Source: Halocafeteria seosinensis (taxonomy: Eukaryota; Sar; Bigyra; Bicosoecida). From it: DNA of 20,634 nucleotides. The translations under genes and the position numbers were made by a program. This document shows positions 1-9,271 of this stretch, one piece after another. The notes under the pieces are model-generated. The model made no database searches, was not told the DNA's origin, and saw only the letters and a list, made by a program, of their open reading frames with translations. The DNA lies in NCBI GenBank assembly GCA_001687465.1, contig LVLI01000477.1, forward strand, positions 1 through 20,634. The letters are read 5' to 3'. Within the stretch, counting starts at the first letter, position 1. The number at the start of each line of letters is the position of its first letter.

Positions 1-197
1 CTACCATGTACCGGTACACCCTACACACATCGCACTTGACGCTCCTACCATTCCCTTTAGGGGCTGCCGCATTCGCACTACCATGTACCGGTACACCCTA
101 CACACGTCGCACTTGACGCTCCTATGGCTGCCGCATCCGCACTACTATGTACCGGTGTACCCTACACACGTCGCACTTGACGCTCCTACCGTTCCCA
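1..197. repeat. Short tandem array, three copies of a 64-77 bp unit
   Basis: Three head-to-tail copies begin at 1, 78 and 142. Each opens with ctaccatgtaccggtacacc or a close variant and continues with a shared segment ending in cacttgacgctcct. Copy 1 is 77 bp and copy 2 is 64 bp; copy 2 lacks about 13 bp between the shared core and the gctgccgca segment. Copy 3 stops after about 56 bp. The unit holds the perfect 12-bp palindrome tgtaccggtaca, which is altered to tgtaccggtgta in copy 3. The array touches the window edge, so its full length is unknown. No coding frame runs through it. Function unknown; a minisatellite or the end of a repeat element is possible. Confidence 0.85.
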
Positions 198-991
198 TAT
201 AATGCCATAGATTTTCATCTTCCCGTAAATTATTTGTTGTGTATGGTATAATGTCCAGTGTACACGCATGAAAAAAAAAATAAAGAAAAGGGTGTCAGCA
301 GCACCTGGGCTTCCCGAGTGGTCCCCCACCTCAGTACTGACCAGGCCTAACGCAGCTTAACTAACGGAGTTCTGATGGGAGTCCGGTGTACTCTACGTAG
401 TATGGCCGCTGACACAGAGGAAGTCGAACTTTTTTTTATCTATACATTAGAGAAGTTCATCTTCCAGCAAAGTTGACTCTGTAGAAGACTAACTTCAAAC
501 CAACCCAGAAGTGGCCAATTTCTAAAGTGAATGGAAGATTAACGAGCGTATCGCCCGCTATCGTTTTACGAAATCTATGGGCGATCCCCCGGCTCGGCCC
601 ACTTTTGATAAGTAGTTTTTGAATAAAACTTTACATATTTTTCTTTCATTTCGGATTTGTGATAACATGTTTGCATCTATCCCCCGCCAGACGGAAAATC
701 ATTGAACTCCCGTCTTGCAAGAAGGGAAAACTACGTTCGGAAAAAAACCACACTTGCTGAGCCCAAATTGGCGGCAATAAAAGAAGCATGGAGGGCAGGA
801 CTAGAACTGTAGGCTACGATGAGACTATATTGACCAACTCAAGCGCAAGACAACGGAAGTACAGGCTTCGTAACCTAACAAAAGGCCGCTGGAAGAGTTC
901 AACTACGATATGGCCGACATTGTGCGCAAAGCGGTGAAGTACATCGCGCACACACCGTCGCACAAGCCAAGCGTGTGTATTGGTATTGCTC
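198..991. other. Stretch without an identifiable gene
   Basis: No intact gene is visible. There are short A and T runs near 270-290 and 430. One plus-strand segment, open from 874 to the stop at 1033-1035, has a plausible coding composition (54 codons, including NYDMADIVRKAVKYIAH). It has no recognisable family and no convincing start, so I treat it as a possible gene or transposon fragment only. The neighbouring retroelement-like relic on the other strand suggests this part of the window collects old mobile-element debris. Confidence 0.5.
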
Positions 992-1243
992 CTACTCCGT
1001 ACTCCGGAAGACGTGTCTTCTACAGGCTACGCTAAGCCGTGTGAGGCGTGAACCCCACTGTACCGACAGTTTGACCGTCATCAGCTTGCGGAAGTTCGGC
1101 ATCTCCCTTGCTCCCCAACGGGAGCCCGGTGCTTTCCTGGCAATTCTCTTGAGCAACTTGATTGCGTCGTCCTCGAAACCGCCCGTCGCCTCTATCGCGA
1201 ACGGGATAATTTCCGTGTGGTGGTCCCTCAGGTGCCCGTATCT
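992..1243 (-). pseudogene. Relic of a retroelement-like protein (C-terminal segment)
   Basis: Read on the minus strand, positions 1243 to 992 are open for 83 codons between two stops and give a protein-like segment: RYGHLRDHHTEIIPFAIEA, then a GGFEDDAIKLLKRIA stretch, then a basic segment with KLMTVKLSVQWGSRL. The pattern (a D/H-rich start, then IPFAIEATGGF, then an amphipathic helix, then LSVxxxxGxR) resembles the region after the reverse-transcriptase domain in LINE-type non-LTR retrotransposons. That assignment is from memory of the family pattern and is tentative. There is no start codon, no catalytic reverse-transcriptase motif in the window and a stop just upstream, so it is at most a fragment. 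It could instead be part of an unknown host gene. Confidence 0.35.
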
Positions 1244-1537
1244 TCACATGTATCCTTTCAATAGTCAGTCGGTAGGCCATAAATTACCAACAACTACCGG
1301 TACACTCGTTTCGTACCGTGCGAGGCACGAGGAGAACTTTTATTCCGTCGCTGGATTCTAGAGAACTTTCTGTATGACTAGCGAAATGGGAGACTGCGAT
1401 CAACAACACAAAGTTTTCGTTCACTTTGACAGGAAGTGACGACAAAATCTTAACAAGATGTAAACAGCTTCGCATTGATTCATACGGAGATTTCAACTCG
1501 TACGGGATCATTCACCGTGGTACCTCCTAGTAACACC
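1244..1537 (+). other. Upstream region of the CSN6 gene
   Basis: About 294 bp between the retroelement-like relic and the CSN6 start codon. The CSN6 frame stays open upstream to about 1475 but contains no ATG there, so the first ATG at 1538 is the natural start. I see no clear TATA box and no other gene. Confidence 0.4.
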
Positions 1538-2923
1538 ATGTCTTCAGCGGCTGGGAATGCCTCTGGGACTTCCCGAGGAGGGGAAGAAGCTGGAGGTCGT
1601 CATCAACAAATCCACGTCCATCCCGTACGTCACCTCAAGAATTCACTTGATGCACCTTTACGAAACCCGATGTGGCGTCCTCTGCAGATTGTCCTCTTGA
1701 GCGTCTCGGACCAATACACTCGAATTCAGCAGCAGGAGCAATTGAACAAACAGCAACCTGCAACTTCAGCAGCAGCAGCAGCAGCTGGTGGGGAATCCAA
1801 ACCCGGAACCTACACCAACGCTGTGGGAGTGATTTTAGGCACACAGAGTGACAAAGAAATCCATATCAACTTTGCGTCGGATTTGAGGCTAGTTCCCAAT
1901 AAGAATGACTCAGAATCGAGCCCTTGGAAAATTGACATCGAGTATCTTGAGAAGCAGGTCCGATTAAGTACGTATGAAGTCAACTATAGAGCGGCTCTAC
2001 AGCTGAGTTACCTTGGTTTACTTATTCATTAAACAGTCACGGAAGTCCACCCGGAGGTGGAATTGCTAGGCTGGTACATGGCTTCCGCAAGTGAGGCGGA
2101 CCCCAACGAAGTGTTGACGTTCCATCATCAGGTACGCCCGTATCGCTTGATTGCTGTTAACCCAGGATGCATTTACCTTTGGCATCTTTGCACCACTTGC
2201 AGCTAAAGGAGTTAAATGAAAATCCGTTGATGCTAATGCTGGATCCGCGCTTTGATGAAGACGCGAAGGAATTGCCAGTCAGTATATACATATCGCAATT
2301 CGATACTGATGAGGGGGTAAGGTCGTGTAACAAGGATGTGCAACAGTCTCCAATAACTAAACTTGTGCATTTTTGCGATGCAGAAAGGGAAGGAAAAACT
2401 AGTGAAGATTCCATACAAAATAGACATTACGGAAGCTGAACGTTCTACTATCAACAACGTGTCGAATACAGTCCAAAGTAAAGGAGCTGGGGGTGATACT
2501 GGTAAGGGCACCTGAAGAGTAGTAAGAGCAAACTGTTCAGTCACTTTTCTATTAGTCATGTTTCCAACAGTTTCGGAAGCAATTAACTCGAGCCAAGATG
2601 CGCTGAAAATGTTTCGAAATCGGACTAATGCCATTATTGAGTACTTAATTGCCGTCAAGGAAGGGAAGATCCAGGCCGATCCCCAGTTGTTGCGGTCGAT
2701 TGCGGCGCTGTCGCACCGTCTCCCCGTATTGCATACTCCGTTTGCAGAAAATGTCTTAAAAGATATTGACGCGAATACAGAATTAGTCTCTCTCTTATCC
2801 ACGCTTACAACCGTGGGAAAGCGTATGAGCGACGTGTTGGATAAGCATGACATTGCCTACGAAAAGCGCCACGGAGGCAGCGTTGAGATGTTGCATCACC
2901 ATCATAAATTCATGTACTATTAG
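1538..2923 (+). CDS. CSN6: COP9 signalosome subunit 6 (MPN domain without JAMM motif), 5 exons
   Basis: Predicted 369-aa subunit of the COP9 signalosome, the complex that removes NEDD8 from cullin-RING ubiquitin ligases; CSN6 is the non-catalytic MPN partner of CSN5. Exons are 1538-1967, 2037-2131, 2203-2316, 2384-2501 and 2571-2923. The introns are 69, 71, 67 and 69 nt, all GT-AG and all frame-keeping. Evidence in order: IHVHPVRHL opening the MPN domain near residue 24; VEVHP-like then ELLGWYMAS (the family has ELEFLGWY); ENPLMLMLDPRFDEDAKELP then VSIY (family: ESPLFLKLNP and LPVSVFE); IDITEAERSTI (family: EEAERIGVDH); and a helical C-terminus with LPVL and LVSLLSTLTTVGKRM. The zinc-binding HxHx10D signature is absent, as expected for CSN6. 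An alanine run and a Q-rich stretch sit in the MPN loop. eIF3f is the main alternative, but the LPVSIY and C-terminal segments favour CSN6. Confidence 0.85.
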
Positions 2924-3397
2924 AGTCTTAACCTGGTGAATATTGAATCCCACGTGCCATAGGTAGCTTTACAAGGAGCTCGCCAAAAGGTTGCGGTAGC
3001 TTGATCGCTCTTTGTTCAGCATATGCACATTTGCAGATCTGAGTCAACTTCCCCGGTGGCATTGATTGCGAAGAAACGTCTATATTTAAGTTATCTTAGC
3101 GGTTTACCCTAGCCACAATAATCACTCATTCCTTCTCTCAGCGCCGTTGACATGCGGTTTTGTGGGCTTCCGATTTCCTCCGTCTCCAGTGCCAAATTCC
3201 CTGCTCACAGAGAATATCGAATAATGGCAACTGAAAATATCCCGTCTAGACATACAATCACGTGTACAATATCAGCGCGGTATCGCAGAACTATAGTAGA
3301 ACCACATACACAACACGTCAATTTAGGCGTTGGTATAGACCAAGACGCGCCCTGTGCGCGTCTTCTTTCCTGATTCAACCAGCCATCATGTATTCCG
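2924..3397. other. Convergent intergenic region between CSN6 and the Nek kinase
   Basis: About 474 bp between two genes that end facing each other. An open plus-strand frame at 3152-3373 gives a low-complexity, unfamiliar peptide and I do not accept it as a gene. The notable content is the hairpin at 3342-3364. The stretch should hold the 3' untranslated regions of both genes. Confidence 0.5.
3342..3364. other. Strong hairpin, 9-bp perfect stem with 5-nt loop
   Basis: aagacgcgc at 3342-3350 is exactly complementary to gcgcgtctt at 3356-3364, with the loop cctgt between them. It is GC-rich and followed by a pyrimidine tract (ctttcctg) on the plus strand. It lies 34 bp beyond the stop codon of the minus-strand kinase and about 420 bp beyond the CSN6 stop. 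It may sit in the 3' untranslated region of the kinase transcript. It does not match the histone 3' stem-loop consensus. Function is inference only. Confidence 0.6.
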
Positions 3398-6300
3398 TTA
3401 AGACTTCGGTACAGAGTCAGATCGACTCACTTTGCTCAACGTCTCGTTGACAAGGATACCATTGTCTTCCAAGCGTCCTTCGAAATACTGAAGCTTGAAA
3501 AACGCCGTCTGCGCTTGCCAGTCTAGGAGCGGTAGCTGAGAACGAAGTTCGGCTTGATCAAGTTGTAGCCTTTTGGGAGTCGATTGTGCCTTTTCCGAAG
3601 GATCAGCGGAGGCCAAGTCTTTGGAAGCAACTGTGTCCAACAGTTCACTCATTGCACTATTCCTTGAAGCGACATCTACGCAATAAACCCGAAGTTCCTT
3701 CACCTTTTTTAGTAATGTCATCCTCTCTTTTAAGAGAGCAGCTAATTCATCGGTGTTAGCAGTACGGCATATCATAGAATTTCGGTGTCCAGCTACCAAA
3801 GAATGGAGCAAGTAATCATCATATGAAACTTCCGGATCTTCGTCAGCTATGCCAGCAGCGAGTGACTGGATCGTGTTGTCGAACGTTCGGCTAGAGGTTC
3901 CAAACTCTATAGATTCTGGTACTTCTCCAGCGGAACTATTATCCTCTTTTGTGTCATCATCGTTTTCAAACGTGTCTGTACTGTAGTTATCATCATCTGA
4001 ATCTGATGCTTTGGTCTCTTCCTTCCTCCGAGTGTACGTCGGGGCGGGGTGGGTATAATCAAAGTCCTCTTCCTCCTGAGCAGATCCAGAGGATTCCACG
4101 CCAGCCGGTGATTGAACACCTGCATCTTCTGGCAATGTTTTCGGAGCGAGCGTGTATCCTTTACCCCAACCATCTCGTTCCAGTAACCAACTGTTATTGC
4201 TTGGATCATCTTCGTCCTCGTCCCCAGCCAAGCTCTCAGTACGGGGCGATCTCCAATGATCATCCTGACCAATCGTTTCTTGGTCGACAGAGGATCCGGG
4301 GAAATTTGACAAGAATGAGTTTTCTACAATTTCTTCGCGTTCATGCAAGGAGTCAGCCTTTTGCTTCTCCTGAATGGTAGTGGTACGTTCGGCTTCAGAA
4401 GGAGCACTGTTGTTCGATGAAGTATTGCTGTACTCCAAAGTTCTGGTTGTGGACGCTTCAGTTTCACTTAAGCATCTCACCGTTTGCTTTACGTCTTGGA
4501 GAGTGATCCTGCGCACAGCGCTTTCAACTTTTCTAGATAATCTCTCAATGTCTTGATCTCTTTTCCCTGAAGCTCCATTAAAATAAGGTTCTTTAGCGAC
4601 CACTCTGTAAGATATCCGTTCTGCATTCCCGGAATAATTACGCTCCCTTGGCTGAAAACCTTCACCTCTATTGTTCTGTATTCCTTGCCTCCATTCTGGA
4701 CTACTCTGTGCTCGGTCTGTGATGTTAAAGTCATCCTCACCTGCATCCGGTGCTTCGGATTCAGGTAGCTGATACCATTGACGCCCCCTTGGTGGCGAAG
4801 CACGGCGGAGAGCTGCTGCGTGCTTTCCAGGAGACCGTGCTAAGCGCACAGCAGCTGTTTGGGGCCGAAGGTCGGTCGACGGAGCCAGTGAGTTCTCTGT
4901 TGCCCTTGAACCATATTGCGAGGGCTTAGACGCGGAATCAAATTTGCTATTTCTTGAAACATTGAATGACTGTGATCGGTCGGGCGTCCTCTTTGTAGAA
5001 TGAGCAGAGCTCCCAGGACTCTTCCTCCCAGTTTCGGGGCTTTTCCTACTTACGGTGGGACTCTTCTTGCCCGAGTCAGGACGATTTTCCGGTGTTTTGC
5101 TCCGAGTTGTCCCTATACTTTCATTTATATCAAGTTCAACAGTCTGTGCGGACACTGCGGTCTTCGGTGGAGTTGTCGGCTGTCTCGATGGAGACGATTC
5201 GTTCGACGCAATCTGTCTTTCAGGAGTGCTTGGATATTTTTGAAGCTGTTTTCGAGGCTTCGAAAGTCGTTCAATAGCGGCCCGCTGTTTTGCTGCCGCA
5301 ATCTTTTGCTCCTTTCGCTCCCTCGTTTTAATTGCTTGTGACCGCTGAATCTCATAATAGAGCTGCGTTATTTCGGATGGCATTTCAATCCCCTGTCTCA
5401 TGAAATAGGGAGTGTAACGACAATACCAGAAAAAGATAAGAACAGGAGGTTCATCTACATACCAAATCCAGGGCTCTATTGAATACAGCTTTGTCTGTCA
5501 AAAGCTCCGATGTGTTAGGACGCGTCTCGCTATCCCGGGTGAGCAGTCTATCGACCATTGACGTCAAGTCATGCGAGTAAACGTCCGGAATGGGAGGATA
5601 GTGCCCTTGGAGTATCTTTAGAACAAGAGCACCTTGGTTGCTGTCAGCCGTAAAACGAAAACAGCTTTATTATACCTAGCCGAGAAGCAGCGCGTGTGTA
5701 TCCTTACTTTGCATCAAAAGGATGCCTTAGAGTGCAGCACTCGTATAGGATGCATCCTAACGCCCAAATGTCAGATTTTTCGTTGTACGGCTTATCCTCA
5801 CACAACTCGGGGCTCTGAATGACTAGAAAATTCCATTCGGTAAAGCTACTTTATTCAGCAGCTTCCAAAAGTACGTTTAATTCGTACCAAATAGTAAGGC
5901 GTGCCGACACAAGTTTTCGCGAAATGCGTATTCGTTCCAAGTATCCTAGCCACGCCTAAATCACCCAACTTCACTTTCCGATTCTGCGGAAACAAAACGA
6001 ACGGATGTGTAAAGCCAAATCACGTTGGTAATGTAACATCCAACCCCCTTACTTTACTGAGAAATACATTGGCTGTTTTCAAGTCCCGATGCAGTATGCG
6101 CATGGAATGAAGGTCATACAGCCCGAGCAGTATCTGGAGGAAGATTCCCCAAATAGTCGCTTCTGCAGGGATCAAACATCGATGCATAGTGTTCGTGTGT
6201 ATAGCATTTTTAAATACACGTCGTCGCGTCGTTACCTGGCACTGGTTTCCCAGTCTTCGCTTGCCGTTTCAGAGCCTGTTGTAAGTCCCCTAGGTCACAG

Positions 6301-6649
6301 TATTCCATGACCATGTTTAGAGTCCCTCCATCGATGAAACTATCGTAGTACGTCACGATAAAGGGCGACATGATCTCATACAAAATTTTGACCTCATTGT
6401 AGGCCGAACGCTGTTCACGTTCGGATAGACCATCAATGTTAACTTGTTTTAGGACGTAAGTTCCTTCATCCCGGTACCTCATCACCTGTCATCATGAGCA
6501 CGCGTATGCATCGATAGCAGCCCCAGCGGCACAGCTACGGAAACAAGGAGGAAACGCACCTTGTAGACAACGCCAAAGGATCCGCTGCCAAGACGCTGCA
6601 GGATCTTGAAATCGGCCAAAGTGGAGCTCGATGTCGCACATAACGACAT
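3398..6649 (-). CDS. NIMA-related (Nek) protein kinase with long C-terminal tail, 7 exons
   Basis: Predicted 941-aa Ser/Thr kinase of the NIMA-related family, which acts in mitotic entry, microtubule organisation and cilium control. Exons on the minus strand are 6649-6560, 6485-6236, 6162-6053, 5983-5888, 5814-5708, 5640-5463 and 5392-3398; introns are 74, 73, 69, 73, 67 and 70 nt. The kinase domain covers about residues 14-275: glycine loop GSGSFG (21-26), ATP lysine K43 in YVLKQVNI, catalytic loop HRDLKTAN (138-145), GDLG (DFG variant, D158) and GTPYYLSPE (about 177-185). Near the domain end, [18 protein letters not shown] matches the Nek family pattern. The tail (278-941) opens with a basic helical stretch ([20 protein letters not shown]). 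It then becomes S/T/P-rich and acidic, with probable coiled coil near the end. The open frame's own Met at 5401 lies in the last intron and is not a start. The start at 6649 precedes the glycine loop by 20 codons. Confidence 0.9.
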
Positions 6650-6971
6650 TATGAAGTGTGCATGCGTACTGCCACAGACGACGGCGTTCTCTGCTCGACA
6701 CAGAGGGATCTCATCCCTCCACTCTCTCGAAAGGGAAAAAAAAGCCTGGGATAAGCAATAACAAGCTCATCAAACCGGGTATGGAAAAGACGACTCTCTG
6801 GATAACAGGGATCCAAGTTGAAGTTGGGTTTCACGGTATTATTCCCGTGTATACAGGTCGATCATCGATATTACATGTGGGGAGATTTGTTGATCTTGAT
6901 AGATACTATATACTGTTGTGTTTATTGTGGGCGTGGATTACTTTCCTGGAGAGAAAAAAGAGGTTGTGAAG
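6650..6971. promoter_or_regulatory. Divergent promoter region, Nek kinase / TPR-methyltransferase
   Basis: These 322 bp separate two start codons pointing away from each other, so both promoters must lie here or overlap the 5' untranslated regions. I see no clear TATA box or repeated motif that I would name. Open frames across it are unrelated to known proteins. Confidence 0.5.
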
Positions 6972-9131
6972 ATGGCGGCTTCGGAGGAAGCGCAGGAGAC
7001 GCTGTATAATGACCAAGGCAAGGCGCATTTCAGTAAAGGGGAGTTCCAGCAAGCCATTGACCAGTTCTCGAAAGCGTTCGACTGCGCAGTCGATGCGGCG
7101 AGTGGGGACAAAACGGGGAAACAGTCGGCGAAGAATACGGCTGCGAAATATCTAGTCAACCGGGCGGCAGCCAATGCTCAATTAAGGTACGCTGACAATG
7201 CTGCCGTCGATATTACGGCAGCATTGCAGCTTCCCATGAACGACGATTTGCGCGTCAAAGCACTCTTTCGCCGAGCTGATGCCCTCAGTGATTTGGAACA
7301 GAATCTGGAAGTGGCCCTCGAGGACATCAAACAGGTGTTGAGAACACTCGAATTCAAGAAAACTTCGAGTAGTCAGTATGAGACTTTGTACAACAGAGCA
7401 TTGACCCGCGAACGAGAGATTTCTGCAATATTGCGAAGCGATGAGACGTATACGTCCACCTCTGCATCATCAGGGACAAATGCAGCTTCGGGAACTCAGC
7501 AGAATGATGACGGGGAAGATATCTTTTCAACGCGTACTCGAGGTCATGATGAAAGGGGGAGAACCTTGGACTTAATACATAAATACCACTCATGGCGGCT
7601 CGTCCCGATCAATTCTATACAAACTGAAGCCGTGGCTAACCATTGGCACACGGCTACTATTGGAGTCCGCAATGAATTTGGGCTGTTTCAGAAAGGCTTC
7701 ATCCGTCCGGGCAACCTCGTTCTGAAAGGATTTCTGCTATCAGGTGATTCCGGACTGAATACAGACTTACCTCTTCAGCTTCAACTGCAGCCTATTTCCC
7801 CCATTTGGAAGAATCTAAAGTGCATTACCCGTTGTACGTATCTGGATGAACTTGAAGAGAAGTTAGACCAAATAGACCCACAAGCACTTCAGACTCCCGA
7901 TTCTCAGGAGGCAAAATTTGATGAGCATGGAAAGTGCGTTTTTCGATTCCGTCTGACCACGAAGCAGAACAAGGGCACAGAGGCAACTAGGAACATCTCA
8001 TTCCGCATCCTCTTTTGCGCGGAGCTAAAGGATGGTTGCGCTATCGGAGAAACGATTCACTCTATACTTCCTGTATGTACTCCAACGCTGAAATTCACCG
8101 ATATGGGGACAAATACAAATGACGGTTTTTATCCCGGTCTCTGCTCTCGTCATTTTGGTTGGACTATTGCTCAATCAGGAAAGGAGAAGAAACCCCACAC
8201 ATTCGCATACGTGGAACTGGAGGAAGATCCAGGAAACCTTGGTATAGGCGGGAAGCTCTGGGACTCTGGAATGCTTTTGGCAAAATTTCTCTGTAGGTTA
8301 CCTGAAATATGTCAAAGCTGCCGCTTTGTTGAGTTAGGAAGTGGTACTGGCATTTCGGCACTTGCTCTCGCGTCCGTTTGCACGGTCACGCAAACTCCTT
8401 GTGAGGGGCTCCTCACAGACATAGAGGACGTTACTCCTTTTCTCCAGCGCCAAATCGACTTTAATGAACACGCAGAGCGTGTTGTCCGATCGGCTGGAGT
8501 CAAGATGCGCGCTGCTACCCTAGATTGGGCTTACACTGAGTCAGACAGTCTCCACTGGGAAAGTGGTACTTCGCTAAAGGACTCGCCGCCATCACTCATT
8601 TTGGGTGCAGACATTGTCTACGATATCGAAACGTACGATTCCTTGGTGTCCACGTTTAAACGAATTACGCAATATAAGGTTAGGGAAGCCGAAAAGGCGG
8701 GATCTTGTCATCGTAAGATAAAGAGCATGCTCCAATACATGTTGAAGGGTAAAGACGTTTCAGACGATGTGCTTCAGAGCCTCAGCCATTGCACCTCACC
8801 TTTCTGTTTGATTGCGTATCGAACACGCCATGAAGATGCAAAGAAATTTTGGGAGAAGTTTTGTGAGTTGTTCCACGTTGTGCACGCTCAACGAGACGAC
8901 GGTGAGCTTATCCGTAATCCTACGAGGGAAAGTGGAGGAGCAGACCCTGACAAGATTCATCGCATGATGCCGGATCCCCGCATTCTGTCCACAAAAGCTC
9001 CGCGGTCTCTAAAGGTCAACAGTTCCAGAACAGCTGGTGCAAGGGATGCCGTAAATGCCATTCTTTCGTACAGTGAGGAGTTAGTGATACCTGACGTTGG
9101 TATTTTCTTCTGCTGGCGGAAACGCACTTGA
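6972..9131 (+). CDS. TPR protein with C-terminal family-16 (METTL21-like) methyltransferase domain
   Basis: Predicted 719 aa, intronless. Residues of about 6-135 form tetratricopeptide-like helices (AQETLYNDQGKAHFSKGEFQ; YLVNRAAANAQL; ALFRRADALSDL) as in co-chaperone TPR domains that bind chaperone tails. About 200-410 is a beta-rich region without a family I can name. About 430-620 is a seven-beta-strand SAM-dependent methyltransferase of the lysine-methyltransferase group: LWDSGMLLAKFL, motif I VELGSGTG (about 453-460), an acidic motif II (LLTDIEDV), and ILGADIVYD (544-551), which takes the place of the catalytic-face DxxY motif in METTL21-type enzymes. The start at 6972 has purines before ATG and leads directly into the TPR; the longer frame from 6918 adds 18 unfamiliar residues and is less likely. 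Members of this family methylate lysines on chaperones and translation factors, so a TPR-docked chaperone substrate is a reasonable inference. The actual substrate is unknown. Confidence 0.8.
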   Translation: MAASEEAQETLYNDQGKAHFSKGEFQQAIDQFSKAFDCAVDAASGDKTGKQSAKNTAAKYLVNRAAANAQLRYADNAAVDITAALQLPMNDDLRVKALFRRADALSDLEQNLEVALEDIKQVLRTLEFKKTSSSQYETLYNRALTREREISAILRSDETYTSTSASSGTNAASGTQQNDDGEDIFSTRTRGHDERGRTLDLIHKYHSWRLVPINSIQTEAVANHWHTATIGVRNEFGLFQKGFIRPGNLVLKGFLLSGDSGLNTDLPLQLQLQPISPIWKNLKCITRCTYLDELEEKLDQIDPQALQTPDSQEAKFDEHGKCVFRFRLTTKQNKGTEATRNISFRILFCAELKDGCAIGETIHSILPVCTPTLKFTDMGTNTNDGFYPGLCSRHFGWTIAQSGKEKKPHTFAYVELEEDPGNLGIGGKLWDSGMLLAKFLCRLPEICQSCRFVELGSGTGISALALASVCTVTQTPCEGLLTDIEDVTPFLQRQIDFNEHAERVVRSAGVKMRAATLDWAYTESDSLHWESGTSLKDSPPSLILGADIVYDIETYDSLVSTFKRITQYKVREAEKAGSCHRKIKSMLQYMLKGKDVSDDVLQSLSHCTSPFCLIAYRTRHEDAKKFWEKFCELFHVVHAQRDDGELIRNPTRESGGADPDKIHRMMPDPRILSTKAPRSLKVNSSRTAGARDAVNAILSYSEELVIPDVGIFFCWRKRT

Positions 9132-9271
9132 AGATAGTGTCGATTTTGTTCGCAGACCAAACAGAATTGGTACCGTAACTCAATGTATGCATGCAACTAA
9201 TTTGCAGGATTTGACATACAGACAGGGATACATGGATCTTACAAATAGACATCCTGCTTTGGTATATTGTA

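Noticed and set aside
975-1361. Plus-strand open frame of 128 codons at the left
   Set aside because: Composition is unlike a protein and it lies opposite the better minus-strand retroelement-like frame; no ATG context or family.
2233-2853. 206-codon minus-strand open frame
   Set aside because: It is antisense to CSN6 exons and introns, whose splices and homology are consistent.
1538-2923. Assignment of the MPN protein to eIF3 subunit F
   Set aside because: The ELP-VSIY segment, ITEAER segment and C-terminal helices fit CSN6 better; eIF3f keeps different motifs after the MPN core.
3342-3364. Histone mRNA 3' stem-loop
   Set aside because: Stem length and loop sequence differ from that consensus and no histone gene is adjacent.
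3152-3373. Plus-strand open frame between CSN6 and Nek
   Set aside because: Short, no recognisable motif, sits in the convergent 3' region.
5393-5401. ATG at 5401 as the start of a separate 667-aa gene
   Set aside because: It lies inside the last Nek intron; the gtatgt donor at 5462 and the gagacag acceptor join the kinase domain to this exon in frame.
6918-6971. Start of the TPR-methyltransferase at 6918
   Set aside because: Adds 18 unfamiliar residues before MAASEEAQ, which has the better start context and leads into the TPR helices.
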